Below, in pieces: positions 16,660 to 25,328 of a DNA stretch of 64,000 nucleotides. Numbering within the stretch: position 1 is the first letter of the stretch; the number at the start of each line of letters is the position of its first letter. Both the position numbers and the translations under genes were made by a program. Location: contig NZ_WVHS01000002.1 of the NCBI RefSeq assembly GCF_009834915.1, forward strand, positions 62,001 to 126,000, written 5' to 3'. The DNA comes from Hufsiella ginkgonis. Its GTDB lineage: Bacteria > Bacteroidota > Bacteroidia > Sphingobacteriales > Sphingobacteriaceae. The notes beneath the pieces are model-generated. The model was not told where the DNA came from and ran no database searches. It worked only from the letters and a program-made list of their open reading frames with translations.

Positions 16660-18004
16660 CGTATGGAATGGTGAATTTTTCCAGCCTCCGGTACAGCGCG
16701 CTGCGGGTAAGGCCAAGGGCTGCGGCGGCCTTGGCGATATTATTCTTGTGGTTCGCCAGGGCTCTTTTAATCATTTCGATCTCCATTTCCTCCAGGGTAA
16801 CGTTGTTATAACCCTCCCTGGCCCTCCCGGGCGATAGATCGAGCTGCGACTCAAAGTCGGAAATTTCGAGCACATTCTTACTGCTTACCAGAATAGAGCG
16901 CTCCACCAGGTTCTTGAGCTGACGGATATTTCCCGGCAGGGGAAGTTGCTGAAGCCACCTGGCCGCGCTTTTGGAAACGGCGAGTTCCGGGCGGTTATAT
17001 ACGTTCTTCAGGTTCCTGATAAAAAAATCCACCAGCAGCGGAATGTCTTTTTGACGGTTACGCAGGGCCGGCAGCGTAATGGTAATGAGGTTGATGCGGT
17101 AAAGCAGGTCTTCGCGGAAGGTGCCGTTGCGCACCATGGCGGCTAGGTCCTTGTTGGTGGCGCAAACCACGCGTACGTCAACGGTTTTGGTACGGCTGCT
17201 TCCCAGCACTTCGTATGTACGGTCCTGTAATACACGCAGCAGTTTTACCTGGCTGCCTGCGTCGAGGTCGCCGATCTCGTCGAGGAAAATAGTACCTTTA
17301 TTGGCCGATTCAAAACGTCCCGCGCGATCGAACCGGGCATCGGTAAATGCGCCCCGTACATGACCGAACATCTCACTTTCAAAGAGCGACGTGGAAATAC
17401 CCCCCAGGTTAACTTTGATGAACGGCTTATTTCGCCGTAAGCTGTTTTGATGCACCGCTTCCGCGATCAGTTCCTTGCCGGTACCGCTTTCGCCCATGAT
17501 CAGGATGGACGCCTCGGTGGCAGCCACGCGACCGATGGTTTCGAGGATATTGAGCACCTGCGGGTCTTCGCCGACGATGTTGGTGAAGTTGTACGCCTTA
17601 TCAAGCTGTTTACGTGAGCGTTGTGCAGAGGACTTTCCCTGAAGGTCGAGCAGCGTGTTTACCGACTGCAGGAGGTGCGCGTTATTCCATGGCTTGTTGA
17701 TAAAATCGCTGGCGCCAAGTTTCATTCCCTGTACGGCCAGCTCGATGCTGCCCCAGCCGGTAATAAGGACCACGGGCACGGCCGGATCAATCCGCTTAAT
17801 ATGCTGCAGCACTTCCATGCCTTCGCCGCCAGAGGTTTCTATCGAGAAATTAAGGTCGAGCAAAATTAGTGCTGGACGGTCTTTTTCTATGGTCGCCAAT
17901 GCTTCTTCCGGCGTTTCGGCGCCCGTGGCCGCCAGGCCCGCGTCCCGGAGCAGCAGCAACAGGGAAGTGCGCACAGCTATATCATCGTCAATAACCAGTA
18001 TCAT
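16643..18004 (-). CDS. NtrC-family sigma-54-dependent response regulator
   Basis: A 453-residue regulator with a receiver domain (phospho-acceptor Asp50 in LLDLNF), an AAA+ domain (Walker A GESGTGKE, Walker B TIFLDEIGD) and a C-terminal Fis-type helix-turn-helix (NNIAKAAAALGLTRSALYRRL). It drives sigma-54 RNA polymerase. The sigma-54 contact loop reads GAFTDA (residues 218-223) instead of GAFTGA. The start is set at 18004 where the receiver begins (MILVIDDD). It sits between the permeases and the kinase, so it probably controls its own efflux operon. Confidence 0.93.
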   Translation of the reverse strand: MILVIDDDIAVRTSLLLLLRDAGLAATGAETPEEALATIEKDRPALILLDLNFSIETSGGEGMEVLQHIKRIDPAVPVVLITGWGSIELAVQGMKLGASDFINKPWNNAHLLQSVNTLLDLQGKSSAQRSRKQLDKAYNFTNIVGEDPQVLNILETIGRVAATEASILIMGESGTGKELIAEAVHQNSLRRNKPFIKVNLGGISTSLFESEMFGHVRGAFTDARFDRAGRFESANKGTIFLDEIGDLDAGSQVKLLRVLQDRTYEVLGSSRTKTVDVRVVCATNKDLAAMVRNGTFREDLLYRINLITITLPALRNRQKDIPLLVDFFIRNLKNVYNRPELAVSKSAARWLQQLPLPGNIRQLKNLVERSILVSSKNVLEISDFESQLDLSPGRAREGYNNVTLEEMEIEMIKRALANHKNNIAKAAAALGLTRSALYRRLEKFTIPYDEAED

Positions 18005-18024
18005 AAGCGGGTCAATATCGCAGT

Positions 18025-19200
18025 TTATTCCTCGTGCAGGGCAATGGCCGGGTAAATTGCGGCGGCCTGCTTGCCGGGATACAGGGAACAAGCCAATATC
18101 AGCAAATAAATGAACACTACCGAGAGCAGGATAGCGGTAACATATACGCCCGATTGCAGGTCGAATACGTTGAGCAACGGAAACTGTGCCGCAAAGAACG
18201 AGCCGATGACCAGCGAAATGGTCGCCAGGATAACCGACTCGGTAACCAGTTGTGCCGACACGTTTTTACCCGTTGCGCCGATCGCCCTGCGTAAACCGAT
18301 CTCGCTCCTGCGGCTGTTTATATTGTACCAGAGCACACCGAAAAGGCCCAGGGCCACATTAATGATGAGAAACCCGGCTACTATGAGCAAAATGATCATA
18401 GGAATAAGCGTTTGCTTGTTAATGTCCTCCAGTTTTGCCGTGAGATGGTTGATGTCGATGTTCGAGTTTTTGAACGAGTTGCTCATGGCGCGGTACAGGC
18501 GCGACTCGAACGCGGGGTCGGCCTTGGCGGAGACCCGCACCAGCAGCTTGTTCACCCAGCCTAAGTTGCTGGTATCTAACCGCTGGTACATCCCGTTGCC
18601 GGGAGAGCTGAAGTCGCCTTTATCTTTTATATCGTTCACCACGCCTACCACCCGGAACCGTTGCTCTTCGCCGATCCGCTCGCCGAGCGCCTTGCCGGCG
18701 CCGAACAGCTCGTTGCGGAGCTGCTGGTTGATCACTACGGGCTTTACGGTGGCGGCATCGTCCTGCTTGCCAAACCAGCGCCCTTCCAGCACCTTTACTT
18801 TCATGGTATTCGGGTAGCCGGAGTCGGCATCATACCAGTTTACCGAGCGGGCGTGCTGTTTTTTGTAGTCGACGTTACTTTGCCGGGTGTTAGCGGTAAA
18901 CGGAGAGTTGTCGCTAACGAAGGTAATGCCCTCGATCTCGGGCATGCCGTTTAATTTGTTTCGCAGGTTGTCATAAAAAACCACGAGCGAATCTTTCGTT
19001 TTAAAGCTTACGCCGGGCCGGTACTCTACAGACCAAACCCGGTCGTATTCGAATCCCATGGGTTTTCGATAGTTCATATAGTAATTTACAAGAAGCGAGA
19101 ACACGGCAAAGATGACCATGAACGATACCAGGATCTCTGTCATCAGCAGGAAATTCTGCCGTTTTTTATTCCAGATCAGTTTAAACAGGTGCTTAAGCAT
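18025..19200 (-). CDS. FtsX/MacB-type ABC permease (half-size)
   Basis: A 391-residue inner-membrane protein. TM1 is near residues 20-42 (FLLMTEILVSFMVIFAVFSL), then a periplasmic core, then three C-terminal TMs with the FtsX signature (RRSEIGLRRAIGATG). It works with the neighbouring ATPase and the second permease. It lies 25 bp after that permease and 20 bp before the regulator, within one leftward operon. The two half-size permeases differ and probably form a heterodimer. Confidence 0.9.
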   Translation of the reverse strand: MLKHLFKLIWNKKRQNFLLMTEILVSFMVIFAVFSLLVNYYMNYRKPMGFEYDRVWSVEYRPGVSFKTKDSLVVFYDNLRNKLNGMPEIEGITFVSDNSPFTANTRQSNVDYKKQHARSVNWYDADSGYPNTMKVKVLEGRWFGKQDDAATVKPVVINQQLRNELFGAGKALGERIGEEQRFRVVGVVNDIKDKGDFSSPGNGMYQRLDTSNLGWVNKLLVRVSAKADPAFESRLYRAMSNSFKNSNIDINHLTAKLEDINKQTLIPMIILLIVAGFLIINVALGLFGVLWYNINSRRSEIGLRRAIGATGKNVSAQLVTESVILATISLVIGSFFAAQFPLLNVFDLQSGVYVTAILLSVVFIYLLILACSLYPGKQAAAIYPAIALHEE

Positions 19201-19225
19201 GTCGATGATTTTAATAGGTTGTTAA

Positions 19226-20464
19226 TTAGCGTGCTTTTAACGCGGTGACTACGTTTAGCCGCGACATCCGCCATGCGGGATACACCCCCGAAAGCAGCCC
19301 GAAGAACAGGCACACCACCAGGCTGTACAGCAGCACGAGATAATTTAAAGTGAGTTCCAGGTTGGGTATCACGTTAGACGCGTTAACGAACGCGATCGCC
19401 AGGAGCGAAAAGCCGATGCCGATTACGCCCCCCAGTAGGGTGAGAATAATATTTTCGACCACGAATTGGTACACCAGCGTTTTGGAAGAGGCGCCAAAAG
19501 CTTTACGTACCCCGATCTCCGACGAGCGTTCCATAATGCGTGTGATATTTACGTTCACCAGGTTAATGGCCGGAAGCATCAGGAAGAGCACGACAAAGAT
19601 GAACAGACCGAGGTAAAAGGTAGTGATCCCCGAATCAGAGCCCCTGCCCAGCACAATCCGTACGAAGCCGGTAAAATACGGATCTGCAAAGCTGTAAAGC
19701 TTATCGTAGTCTTTGCTTTCGACCTTGATCTTGGATACCGCGGTGGCATATTCTGCCGCCATTTTAGGCACATCGCTAGCCGAGGCCGCCATTAATACGG
19801 CGGTGTAACTTCCGCCTAAGGCCTTGCTGCGGTAATCTTCTTTTGACAAGGTGTAGGGAAGGTACATGTCGCCATAAAAAGTGAACATAGTAATGGGGAC
19901 ATTCTTTACCACTCCCACTACTTTGTACCTGATGTTATCTACCTCCACGTATTTACCCAGGGCGTGCTGGTTGGCACCAAAATAGGCCGTGCGTGTGTCC
20001 TCGGAGATGACGGCGACTTTCGCCGCCTGGTCTACCTGTACTTTACTGAACGGTTTCCCTTCAAGAAAGTCGTATTCGGCGATATCCCAGTAATCTGCAT
20101 TGGTATACTTGAAGTTGATGGCGATCTTTTTATCGTTTACATATGCACTCGAAAAATTGAACATAGACGAGATCCCCACCTTTACGGGCGTCTTTAAACT
20201 GCCGGCATATTTGTTCAGGAAATAATAGGAAGACGGCCCGCGGCTGGTGTAGCCGTTCTTTTCGCCCCTTTCTTCGAGCTGCACGATGTACAGCGAACGG
20301 TCGCGGTTCTTATCGGGATATTTTGAATTGCCCACTTTATCTATAAAAGCGGTAAGTACCATTAATATGGTCAGGGTAAAGCTGATGCCGAATAAGCTGA
20401 TGAAGGTGAAGAACTTCCTCCGCCTGAGCACGGCTATGGCGATCTTAAAGTAATTCTTAAGCAT
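19226..20464 (-). CDS. FtsX/MacB-type ABC permease (half-size)
   Basis: A 412-residue inner-membrane protein with TM1 near residues 20-40, a periplasmic core domain and three C-terminal TMs with RSSEIGVRKAFGASSK and YPAWRMSRLNVVTALKAR. It is the second half-permease of the efflux system, 22 bp downstream of the ATPase gene. With the ATPase, HlyD-type adaptor and TolC-type channel it can form a MacAB-TolC-like tripartite pump powered by ATP. The substrate is unknown. Confidence 0.9.
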   Translation of the reverse strand: MLKNYFKIAIAVLRRRKFFTFISLFGISFTLTILMVLTAFIDKVGNSKYPDKNRDRSLYIVQLEERGEKNGYTSRGPSSYYFLNKYAGSLKTPVKVGISSMFNFSSAYVNDKKIAINFKYTNADYWDIAEYDFLEGKPFSKVQVDQAAKVAVISEDTRTAYFGANQHALGKYVEVDNIRYKVVGVVKNVPITMFTFYGDMYLPYTLSKEDYRSKALGGSYTAVLMAASASDVPKMAAEYATAVSKIKVESKDYDKLYSFADPYFTGFVRIVLGRGSDSGITTFYLGLFIFVVLFLMLPAINLVNVNITRIMERSSEIGVRKAFGASSKTLVYQFVVENIILTLLGGVIGIGFSLLAIAFVNASNVIPNLELTLNYLVLLYSLVVCLFFGLLSGVYPAWRMSRLNVVTALKAR

Positions 20465-20486
20465 GTTTACTTGTTTTAGAGAGTGA

Positions 20487-21152
20487 TTACTGCACCTGCG
20501 ACCCGTCGAAAAGGCGTACCAGGCGATGGGTCTTCTCGGCCATGTTGGGATCGTGCGTTACCATGACGATGGTGGTGCCATCTTCCCGGTTCAATTGCAG
20601 CAGGATGTCCATGATTTCGTTTCCCATGGCACTGTCGAGGTTGCCGGTAGGCTCGTCGGCGAGGATGATCTCGGGTTTGCCCACGATGGCCCGCGCAATG
20701 GCCACACGCTGTCGCTGCCCGCCCGAGAGCTGGCTGGGAAAATGTTTTACCCGGTTCGAGAGCCCTACTTTTTCGAGCGCAGCCGTGGCAAGCTGCCTAC
20801 GTTCTTTGGCGGTGGTATCACGATAAAGCAGCGGAAGCTCTACATTATCCAGCACCTGTAAGTCGTTGATCAGGTGATAGCTCTGGAAAATAAACCCTAG
20901 CTTTTGGTTGCGCAGCCGGGCAAGCTGTTTATCGGAAAGGTTGCCGGTAGGTTGTGCGTCGATGTTTATGCTGCCCTTTGAAGGAAGGTCCAGCAGGCCG
21001 ATGATATTAAGCAGCGTGCTTTTCCCGCAGCCTGAAGGACCCATAATGGAGAGGAATTCGCCTTTTTCTACTTCGAGGTTGATGCGGTTGAGCGCCAGTG
21101 TCTGGATGGTGTCGGTACGGTATACCTTTTCGATGTTTTGTAAACTGATCAT
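20487..21152 (-). CDS. MacB/LolD-type ABC transporter ATPase
   Basis: A 221-residue ATP-binding subunit. It has Walker A (GPSGCGKST), the Q loop (FIFQSYHLI), signature LSGGQRQRVAIARA, Walker B (IILADEPTGNLDS) and the H loop (VMVTHDP). It energises the two half-permeases encoded just downstream. The ATG lies 18 bp after the TolC-like gene. Motifs are complete, so it should be active. Confidence 0.95.
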   Translation of the reverse strand: MISLQNIEKVYRTDTIQTLALNRINLEVEKGEFLSIMGPSGCGKSTLLNIIGLLDLPSKGSINIDAQPTGNLSDKQLARLRNQKLGFIFQSYHLINDLQVLDNVELPLLYRDTTAKERRQLATAALEKVGLSNRVKHFPSQLSGGQRQRVAIARAIVGKPEIILADEPTGNLDSAMGNEIMDILLQLNREDGTTIVMVTHDPNMAEKTHRLVRLFDGSQVQ

Positions 21153-21170
21153 CTGGTTAATTTTATATTG

Positions 21171-22625
21171 TTAATAAACTATTTTACGGTTGAGCTCGAA
21201 ATCATATAGCGACAGGTAGCGCAGCTGGTAGTAGGCCGCCCAGAAGTCGCGGAGCGAAGACACGTAATCGCGCTTTGCCTGGTCGTTCTCGCGGAAAGCG
21301 ATGCCAAGGTCGGTAATGCTCAGGTCGCCAAGCACGTAGCGCTCGCGCGCGATCTGGTACTTCTCCGAGGCGATGCTGTCTGCCTCTTTGGTATAAACGA
21401 GTTGTTCTTTCATCACGGTGAACAGCGATACCTGCGTAATGATCTGCTGTTTAAACGTCTGCTTGTCCTGTTCTACCGCGTATTCGGTGAACTGTTTATT
21501 GGCTTCGGCCGTTTTGGCGCGCGACTTTGACCGGCCCCAGTCCATCAGCGGGATGGATAACTGCACCTGCAGCAGTTGCTGGTTCTGCGGGCTGCGGTAC
21601 ACGCCCGGGATACTGCCGGCCGAATTGGAGGAGCCCAGGTTGGCATTCAACGTGGCTGTTAACCCATTCTGTCCTTTTGCACGGGCCACGTCGCGTTGCG
21701 CTTCTGCCAGGCGGCGCGAAAAAGCGATCGCGTCCGAACGGTTGGCGAAGGCTTCGGTGAGTACCTTGTCTGGAGATACTTCCATCTGGCTGATAGCCGA
21801 CGGAACCAGCAGCACGATCTTTCCCTCACCCTCCTGACCCGTATAGCTGCGCAGGTTCAGCGTAGCGATCTCCATATCCCGCTTTGCCGTGCCTACGGCT
21901 TTTTTCGCGTTGATCTGTTCCAGCTGGAGCTGCAGGATCTCGTTTTTTGAAATTTTGCCCAGCTCGAATTTCACATTGGCAATGTCCATGATCTTTTGGG
22001 TGTTGGCAAGGTTGGTTTCCGCGATCTGGAGGTTTACCTGCGCCAGCAGCAGGTCGAAGAAAAAGCCTTCAACGGTTACGGCGATCTTTTCCTGCGACTC
22101 GATAAATGCCTGCCTGCTTTCGTTGTACTTAAGCGGTTCTATCCGCTTGTCCCATTTAAGACCGTTGTACTGGAAAAGCGGCTGCGTGTAGCCGATCCCG
22201 TAGGGAATGCCGTTGTACAACACGTTGTGCCGGTCGAAATCGCTGAACCGCTGCAGCTGTGTGGTGCCATAGATCGATCCCCCGGTGGCGGTAATGCTTT
22301 GACTGAAATTAAGCTCGAGCGAGGAATTGTCGTAATGGATGGGCTGGAAACGAATGGTACCGTCTGGCTGCAGCACCTGTGTAAAGGTTTTGCTGTAACC
22401 CGGCAGGATCCCGTTCAGCGAGAGCTGGGGCTGGTAGTTCGACTTAAAGGTACGGTATTCCCAATACTTGGTTTCGCGCACGGTGGCAGCCTGTTTAGCT
22501 GCGATAGAGTTACTTTTGGCAAGGTCTACCACCTGCTGTAACGACAGCTTTAACGTATCGGCAGCCTCTTTACCAAAGCCGGGTTTTGCTATAAGTAGCA
22601 GGATGAACAGGGGACGGAGTTTCAT
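21171..22625 (-). CDS. TolC-family outer-membrane efflux channel
   Basis: A 484-residue outer-membrane factor with a signal peptide (LRPLFILLLIAKPGFG). Two OEP repeats with long helical hairpins follow (LSLQQVVDLAKSNSIAAKQA ...; SDAIAFSRRLAEAQRDVARA). It provides the exit duct for the ABC pump of the same operon. The start lies 4 bp after the adaptor gene, so the two are probably translated together. Confidence 0.93.
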   Translation of the reverse strand: MKLRPLFILLLIAKPGFGKEAADTLKLSLQQVVDLAKSNSIAAKQAATVRETKYWEYRTFKSNYQPQLSLNGILPGYSKTFTQVLQPDGTIRFQPIHYDNSSLELNFSQSITATGGSIYGTTQLQRFSDFDRHNVLYNGIPYGIGYTQPLFQYNGLKWDKRIEPLKYNESRQAFIESQEKIAVTVEGFFFDLLLAQVNLQIAETNLANTQKIMDIANVKFELGKISKNEILQLQLEQINAKKAVGTAKRDMEIATLNLRSYTGQEGEGKIVLLVPSAISQMEVSPDKVLTEAFANRSDAIAFSRRLAEAQRDVARAKGQNGLTATLNANLGSSNSAGSIPGVYRSPQNQQLLQVQLSIPLMDWGRSKSRAKTAEANKQFTEYAVEQDKQTFKQQIITQVSLFTVMKEQLVYTKEADSIASEKYQIARERYVLGDLSITDLGIAFRENDQAKRDYVSSLRDFWAAYYQLRYLSLYDFELNRKIVY

Positions 22626-22629
22626 GGTC

Positions 22630-23877
22630 TTAGTTTTTTACCGTTAGCTCCTTGGCATGTTTAAACTCGCTCATGTCTGAGGTGATCACCACGTCACCAG
22701 GTTTCAGGCCGTCCTTGATCTCCACGAAATCGAAGTTGGAAAGACCGGTATGTACGGTGCGTCTTTCGGCTTTGCCGGACCGGAGAACGAATACATCCTG
22801 TTCTGAAGGGCCCTTAAATGCAGCCCCGTCGGCCACACGCGTTACATTGTCGTGTACGTCGGTCACCAGGAACACGTCGACCTTCATGTTTGGCCGGAGC
22901 TGTTTGTTGTTGCGCTCATCTAGCTGCACGTCAAACGTAGCGATACCGTTCTGTACCGAGGGATAAACGTTTACCACGCGTCCTTTTACCGGGTGTTCGT
23001 TAATGCGTACGATGACGGGCATGCCGTTGCGAAGCTGTTCGAGGTAATTGTCAGAAATGCTTCCGTGTACTTTAAAACTGCCGAGATCGGCAATACGCGC
23101 CAGCGGTTCGCCCTCCGAGATGGCGGCACCAATGTTTTTGTTCACCCACGTAACCACCCCGCTGCGGGTGGCCACAATGCTCGCAAGGCGCAGCTTACGT
23201 CCGAGCTCGTGGAAATCGTTTTGCTGGATGGCCAGCGAGATCTGGGCTTCCCTGATCTCGATCTGCATGGTTTGCTGTTTGCTCCTGATCTCGTTTTCGA
23301 GCTGTTTTTTTTCGAGCTGCGCCACCCTCAGGTTTAGTTCGGCCTGCTCGATGCCTTCGCGGGTGCCGCCTCCGGCTTTAAAGAGACGTTTGGCGTTCTC
23401 CACCGCGTCCGCCAGGCTGCTGATGCGCAGCTGCTTGATTTCGTTGTTAGACTTGATGTCGTAAAAGCTCTTGTCGAGGTCGAGCCTCAGCTTACTGATC
23501 TCGTTGCGTTTTGATTGCAGCTGGAAGTTCAGCTTCCCGAATTCCGTTTCCACCGCCGACTTATCCAGCGTGAGGATCGACTGGCCGGGTCTTACCGGGT
23601 TACCTGCATCCATCACCACGTTTTTGATCGATGCGGTGATGGGGCTGGTCAGGATCTCTTCGAACTCAGGCAACACCTCGCCGGTAGCGGTAAGGGTGTT
23701 CTCTACGCTGCCTTTTTCGACTACGGCGGTAATGATATCCGCCCTGTTAATTGTTGGCTTAAAGATACTTCTGAACCACCAGGTAGCGCTTACCAGCACA
23801 ACCAGGGCGATGATCCCTATCACGACGCCCTTTTTTCTTTTGCGGGCGGTTACTTCTGCTTCTATGATCTGATCCAT
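22630..23877 (-). CDS. HlyD/MacA-type periplasmic adaptor protein
   Basis: A 415-residue membrane-fusion protein with one N-terminal TM (~residues 17-38), a long coiled-coil hairpin (~105-225), a lipoyl-like domain (ILTSPITASIKNV ... LASIVATRSGVVTWVN) and C-terminal beta-barrel and membrane-proximal domains. It joins the permease to the TolC-like channel. It is the first gene of the seven-gene leftward operon, with a candidate sigma-54 promoter 27 bp upstream of its ATG. Confidence 0.93.
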   Translation of the reverse strand: MDQIIEAEVTARKRKKGVVIGIIALVVLVSATWWFRSIFKPTINRADIITAVVEKGSVENTLTATGEVLPEFEEILTSPITASIKNVVMDAGNPVRPGQSILTLDKSAVETEFGKLNFQLQSKRNEISKLRLDLDKSFYDIKSNNEIKQLRISSLADAVENAKRLFKAGGGTREGIEQAELNLRVAQLEKKQLENEIRSKQQTMQIEIREAQISLAIQQNDFHELGRKLRLASIVATRSGVVTWVNKNIGAAISEGEPLARIADLGSFKVHGSISDNYLEQLRNGMPVIVRINEHPVKGRVVNVYPSVQNGIATFDVQLDERNNKQLRPNMKVDVFLVTDVHDNVTRVADGAAFKGPSEQDVFVLRSGKAERRTVHTGLSNFDFVEIKDGLKPGDVVITSDMSEFKHAKELTVKN

Positions 23878-23903
23878 TCCTGTTAAGGTTACAGACCAGG
23901 GTT

Positions 23904-23925
23904 TACAAGCGAAATGCCAAAGATA
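23904..23925 (-). promoter_or_regulatory. Candidate sigma-54 promoter, overlapping a TAnnTTTG -7 element, of the efflux operon
   Basis: On the minus strand TTGGCATTTCGCTTGTA (23920 down to 23904) fits the sigma-54 consensus (GG at -24, TTG at -12, right spacing), differing by T for C at the -12 end. The predicted start is about 15-20 bp before the adaptor ATG. The same stretch also contains TATCTTTG (23918-23925), a perfect housekeeping -7 element. The operon itself encodes a sigma-54 activator, which favours the first reading. Confidence 0.5.
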
Positions 23926-23977
23926 TATTATTGGTAATAAGATAGTTACTTAAAAAATGTGGTCATGAAAGTGTCCG

Positions 23978-24622
23978 TTATCGGACAAGCTCCCCGATAA
24001 CGGACAAATAACGCCCGGCAAGAAGGCTCCAGCAGGCATAGCCGGCCACGAAAAGACGAAACCCGGTAAGGTGAATGATTGCCGTGACCGAAAATAGCGA
24101 TACACATGCAATTGCACTTAACAGGAAGCCAAAATTTCCGAGCCATTTCGGAAGCGCACCTGTTTTAACGATCGCTACGGACCAAAGCGACATAGCCACG
24201 CAGATGCCAGCTATGAGTATAAAATCGCAGGCATGGTTAAACGTGGTGTTATAGTTAAGTATCAGTTTAACGATCTTAATCGTTTCGGGATCGGCATCAC
24301 TGTAGTTGTTGATAAACATAGGCAGCACCAGCCCATTCGCTGAAGCAGCAAATAAAGCGGCTATCATGGCAAACAGGAACGTGATAAAAGCGAATTGTGA
24401 GAACAGCGTATGCTTTTTTAATAATTCATTGAGCCCGTAAAAGCCAAAAGCGGTAACGGGCAGCGAGATGATAGCGATGACGTGCGCGATACTGATCATG
24501 CGCGACATGCGTAACAGGTGTTCAAACGTGCCGCCGGCGGGGTGAAGGGCCATGGTAATGATCATTAAAAAAGAACCGGCGATTATTGCGGTGCCGTAGT
24601 AGAAATTGGTTGTTTTGTTCAT
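23978..24622 (-). CDS. Multi-pass membrane protein (DUF4386-like)
   Basis: A 214-residue protein with about six TM helices (SFLMIITMALHPAGG; AHVIAIISLPVTAFGFYGL; FAFITFLFAMIAALFAASAN; and others). It resembles small DUF4386-type membrane proteins but I do not recognise a function. It lies 60 bp downstream of the Crp/Fnr regulator on the same strand, with an FNR-like dyad between, so that regulator may control it. Confidence 0.75.
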   Translation of the reverse strand: MNKTTNFYYGTAIIAGSFLMIITMALHPAGGTFEHLLRMSRMISIAHVIAIISLPVTAFGFYGLNELLKKHTLFSQFAFITFLFAMIAALFAASANGLVLPMFINNYSDADPETIKIVKLILNYNTTFNHACDFILIAGICVAMSLWSVAIVKTGALPKWLGNFGFLLSAIACVSLFSVTAIIHLTGFRLFVAGYACWSLLAGRYLSVIGELVR

Positions 24623-24672
24623 GCTGCTTTGTTTAGAAGCACGAAAGTAGGGAGGGGGCGCAGTTGCGGCGC

Positions 24673-24686
24673 TTGACTTAAATCAA
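24673..24686. promoter_or_regulatory. FNR/CRP-like dyad (TTGAC-TTAA-ATCAA)
   Basis: TTGACTTAAATCAA fits the FNR-type pattern TTGAT-N4-ATCAA with one mismatch. It straddles the stop codon of the Crp/Fnr gene; its centre is ~57 bp before the ATG of the downstream membrane protein. That is a plausible activator position. Confidence 0.45.
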
Positions 24687-25252
24687 GAAATCACTTTGGC
24701 ACGCACCCGGCTCAGTGTTTCGGGTGCGATTTTCAGGTACGATGCCAATGTTTTCAACGGAAATTTTAACAGCAAGCGGGGCTTATTACGCATCAGCTGC
24801 TCGTACTTACCGGCGGGAGAAAGATCCGTGCCCGCGAAATCGGGATAATTCATCACGCCCAGGAGTTTTCCGAGCACAAAAAATTGCTGTTTTTGAAGGA
24901 TGAGGTGATGCAGCTCCAAAATGCCCAGCTCCGCGATCTCGCAGTCTTCAAAAGCCTGGATAAAATAAGCGGAAGGTTTTTGTAAAGTGAAACTGTTGAA
25001 TTCTGTGAACCAATCGTGTTCGAGGTATAAATTGGCGATGGTTTCCGCATTGTTATTGTCTACCGAAAAGTGCCGTAAACTTCCGCTTTGCAGGAACCAT
25101 ATTGCCTGGCAGGTGGCGCCGGGTTTCAGCAACACGTCATTTTTTTTGAGCGAGCGGAACTTTAGCCGGCTCCCGAAGAGTGCCAGGTCTTCGTCGGTGA
25201 ACTGACCGAACGGCCGGATAGAATCCAAGACTGGCTGCAGCGGTAACAACAT
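24683..25252 (-). CDS. Crp/Fnr-family transcriptional regulator
   Basis: A 189-residue regulator. The cyclic-nucleotide-binding-type beta-barrel covers ~15-130 (LLKPGATCQAIWFLQSGSLRHF). A C-terminal helix-turn-helix ends FPLKTLASYLKIAPETLSRVR, the short form usual in Bacteroidota. No Cys cluster for an FeS centre is seen, so the effector is unlikely to be oxygen through FNR chemistry. The start at 25252 is chosen because the conserved domain begins there; the longer frame adds 33 non-conserved residues. It follows modC by 76 bp. Confidence 0.88.
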   Translation of the reverse strand: MLLPLQPVLDSIRPFGQFTDEDLALFGSRLKFRSLKKNDVLLKPGATCQAIWFLQSGSLRHFSVDNNNAETIANLYLEHDWFTEFNSFTLQKPSAYFIQAFEDCEIAELGILELHHLILQKQQFFVLGKLLGVMNYPDFAGTDLSPAGKYEQLMRNKPRLLLKFPLKTLASYLKIAPETLSRVRAKVIS

Positions 25253-25328
25253 GGGGCAATTTAACGATTTTCGCCCGGAAGGGTTATCATGATGTGAAAC
25301 TACGGAGGTGGTTACCGGTTTTAAAGGT

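Noticed and set aside
18005-18091. N-terminal extension of the NtrC-type regulator
   Set aside because: Receiver domains start at the MILVIDDD strand; the extension is not conserved in type.
18110-18817. Antisense frame of 235 codons in an ABC permease gene
   Set aside because: Ser/Arg-rich shadow; the permease frame carries the FtsX signature.
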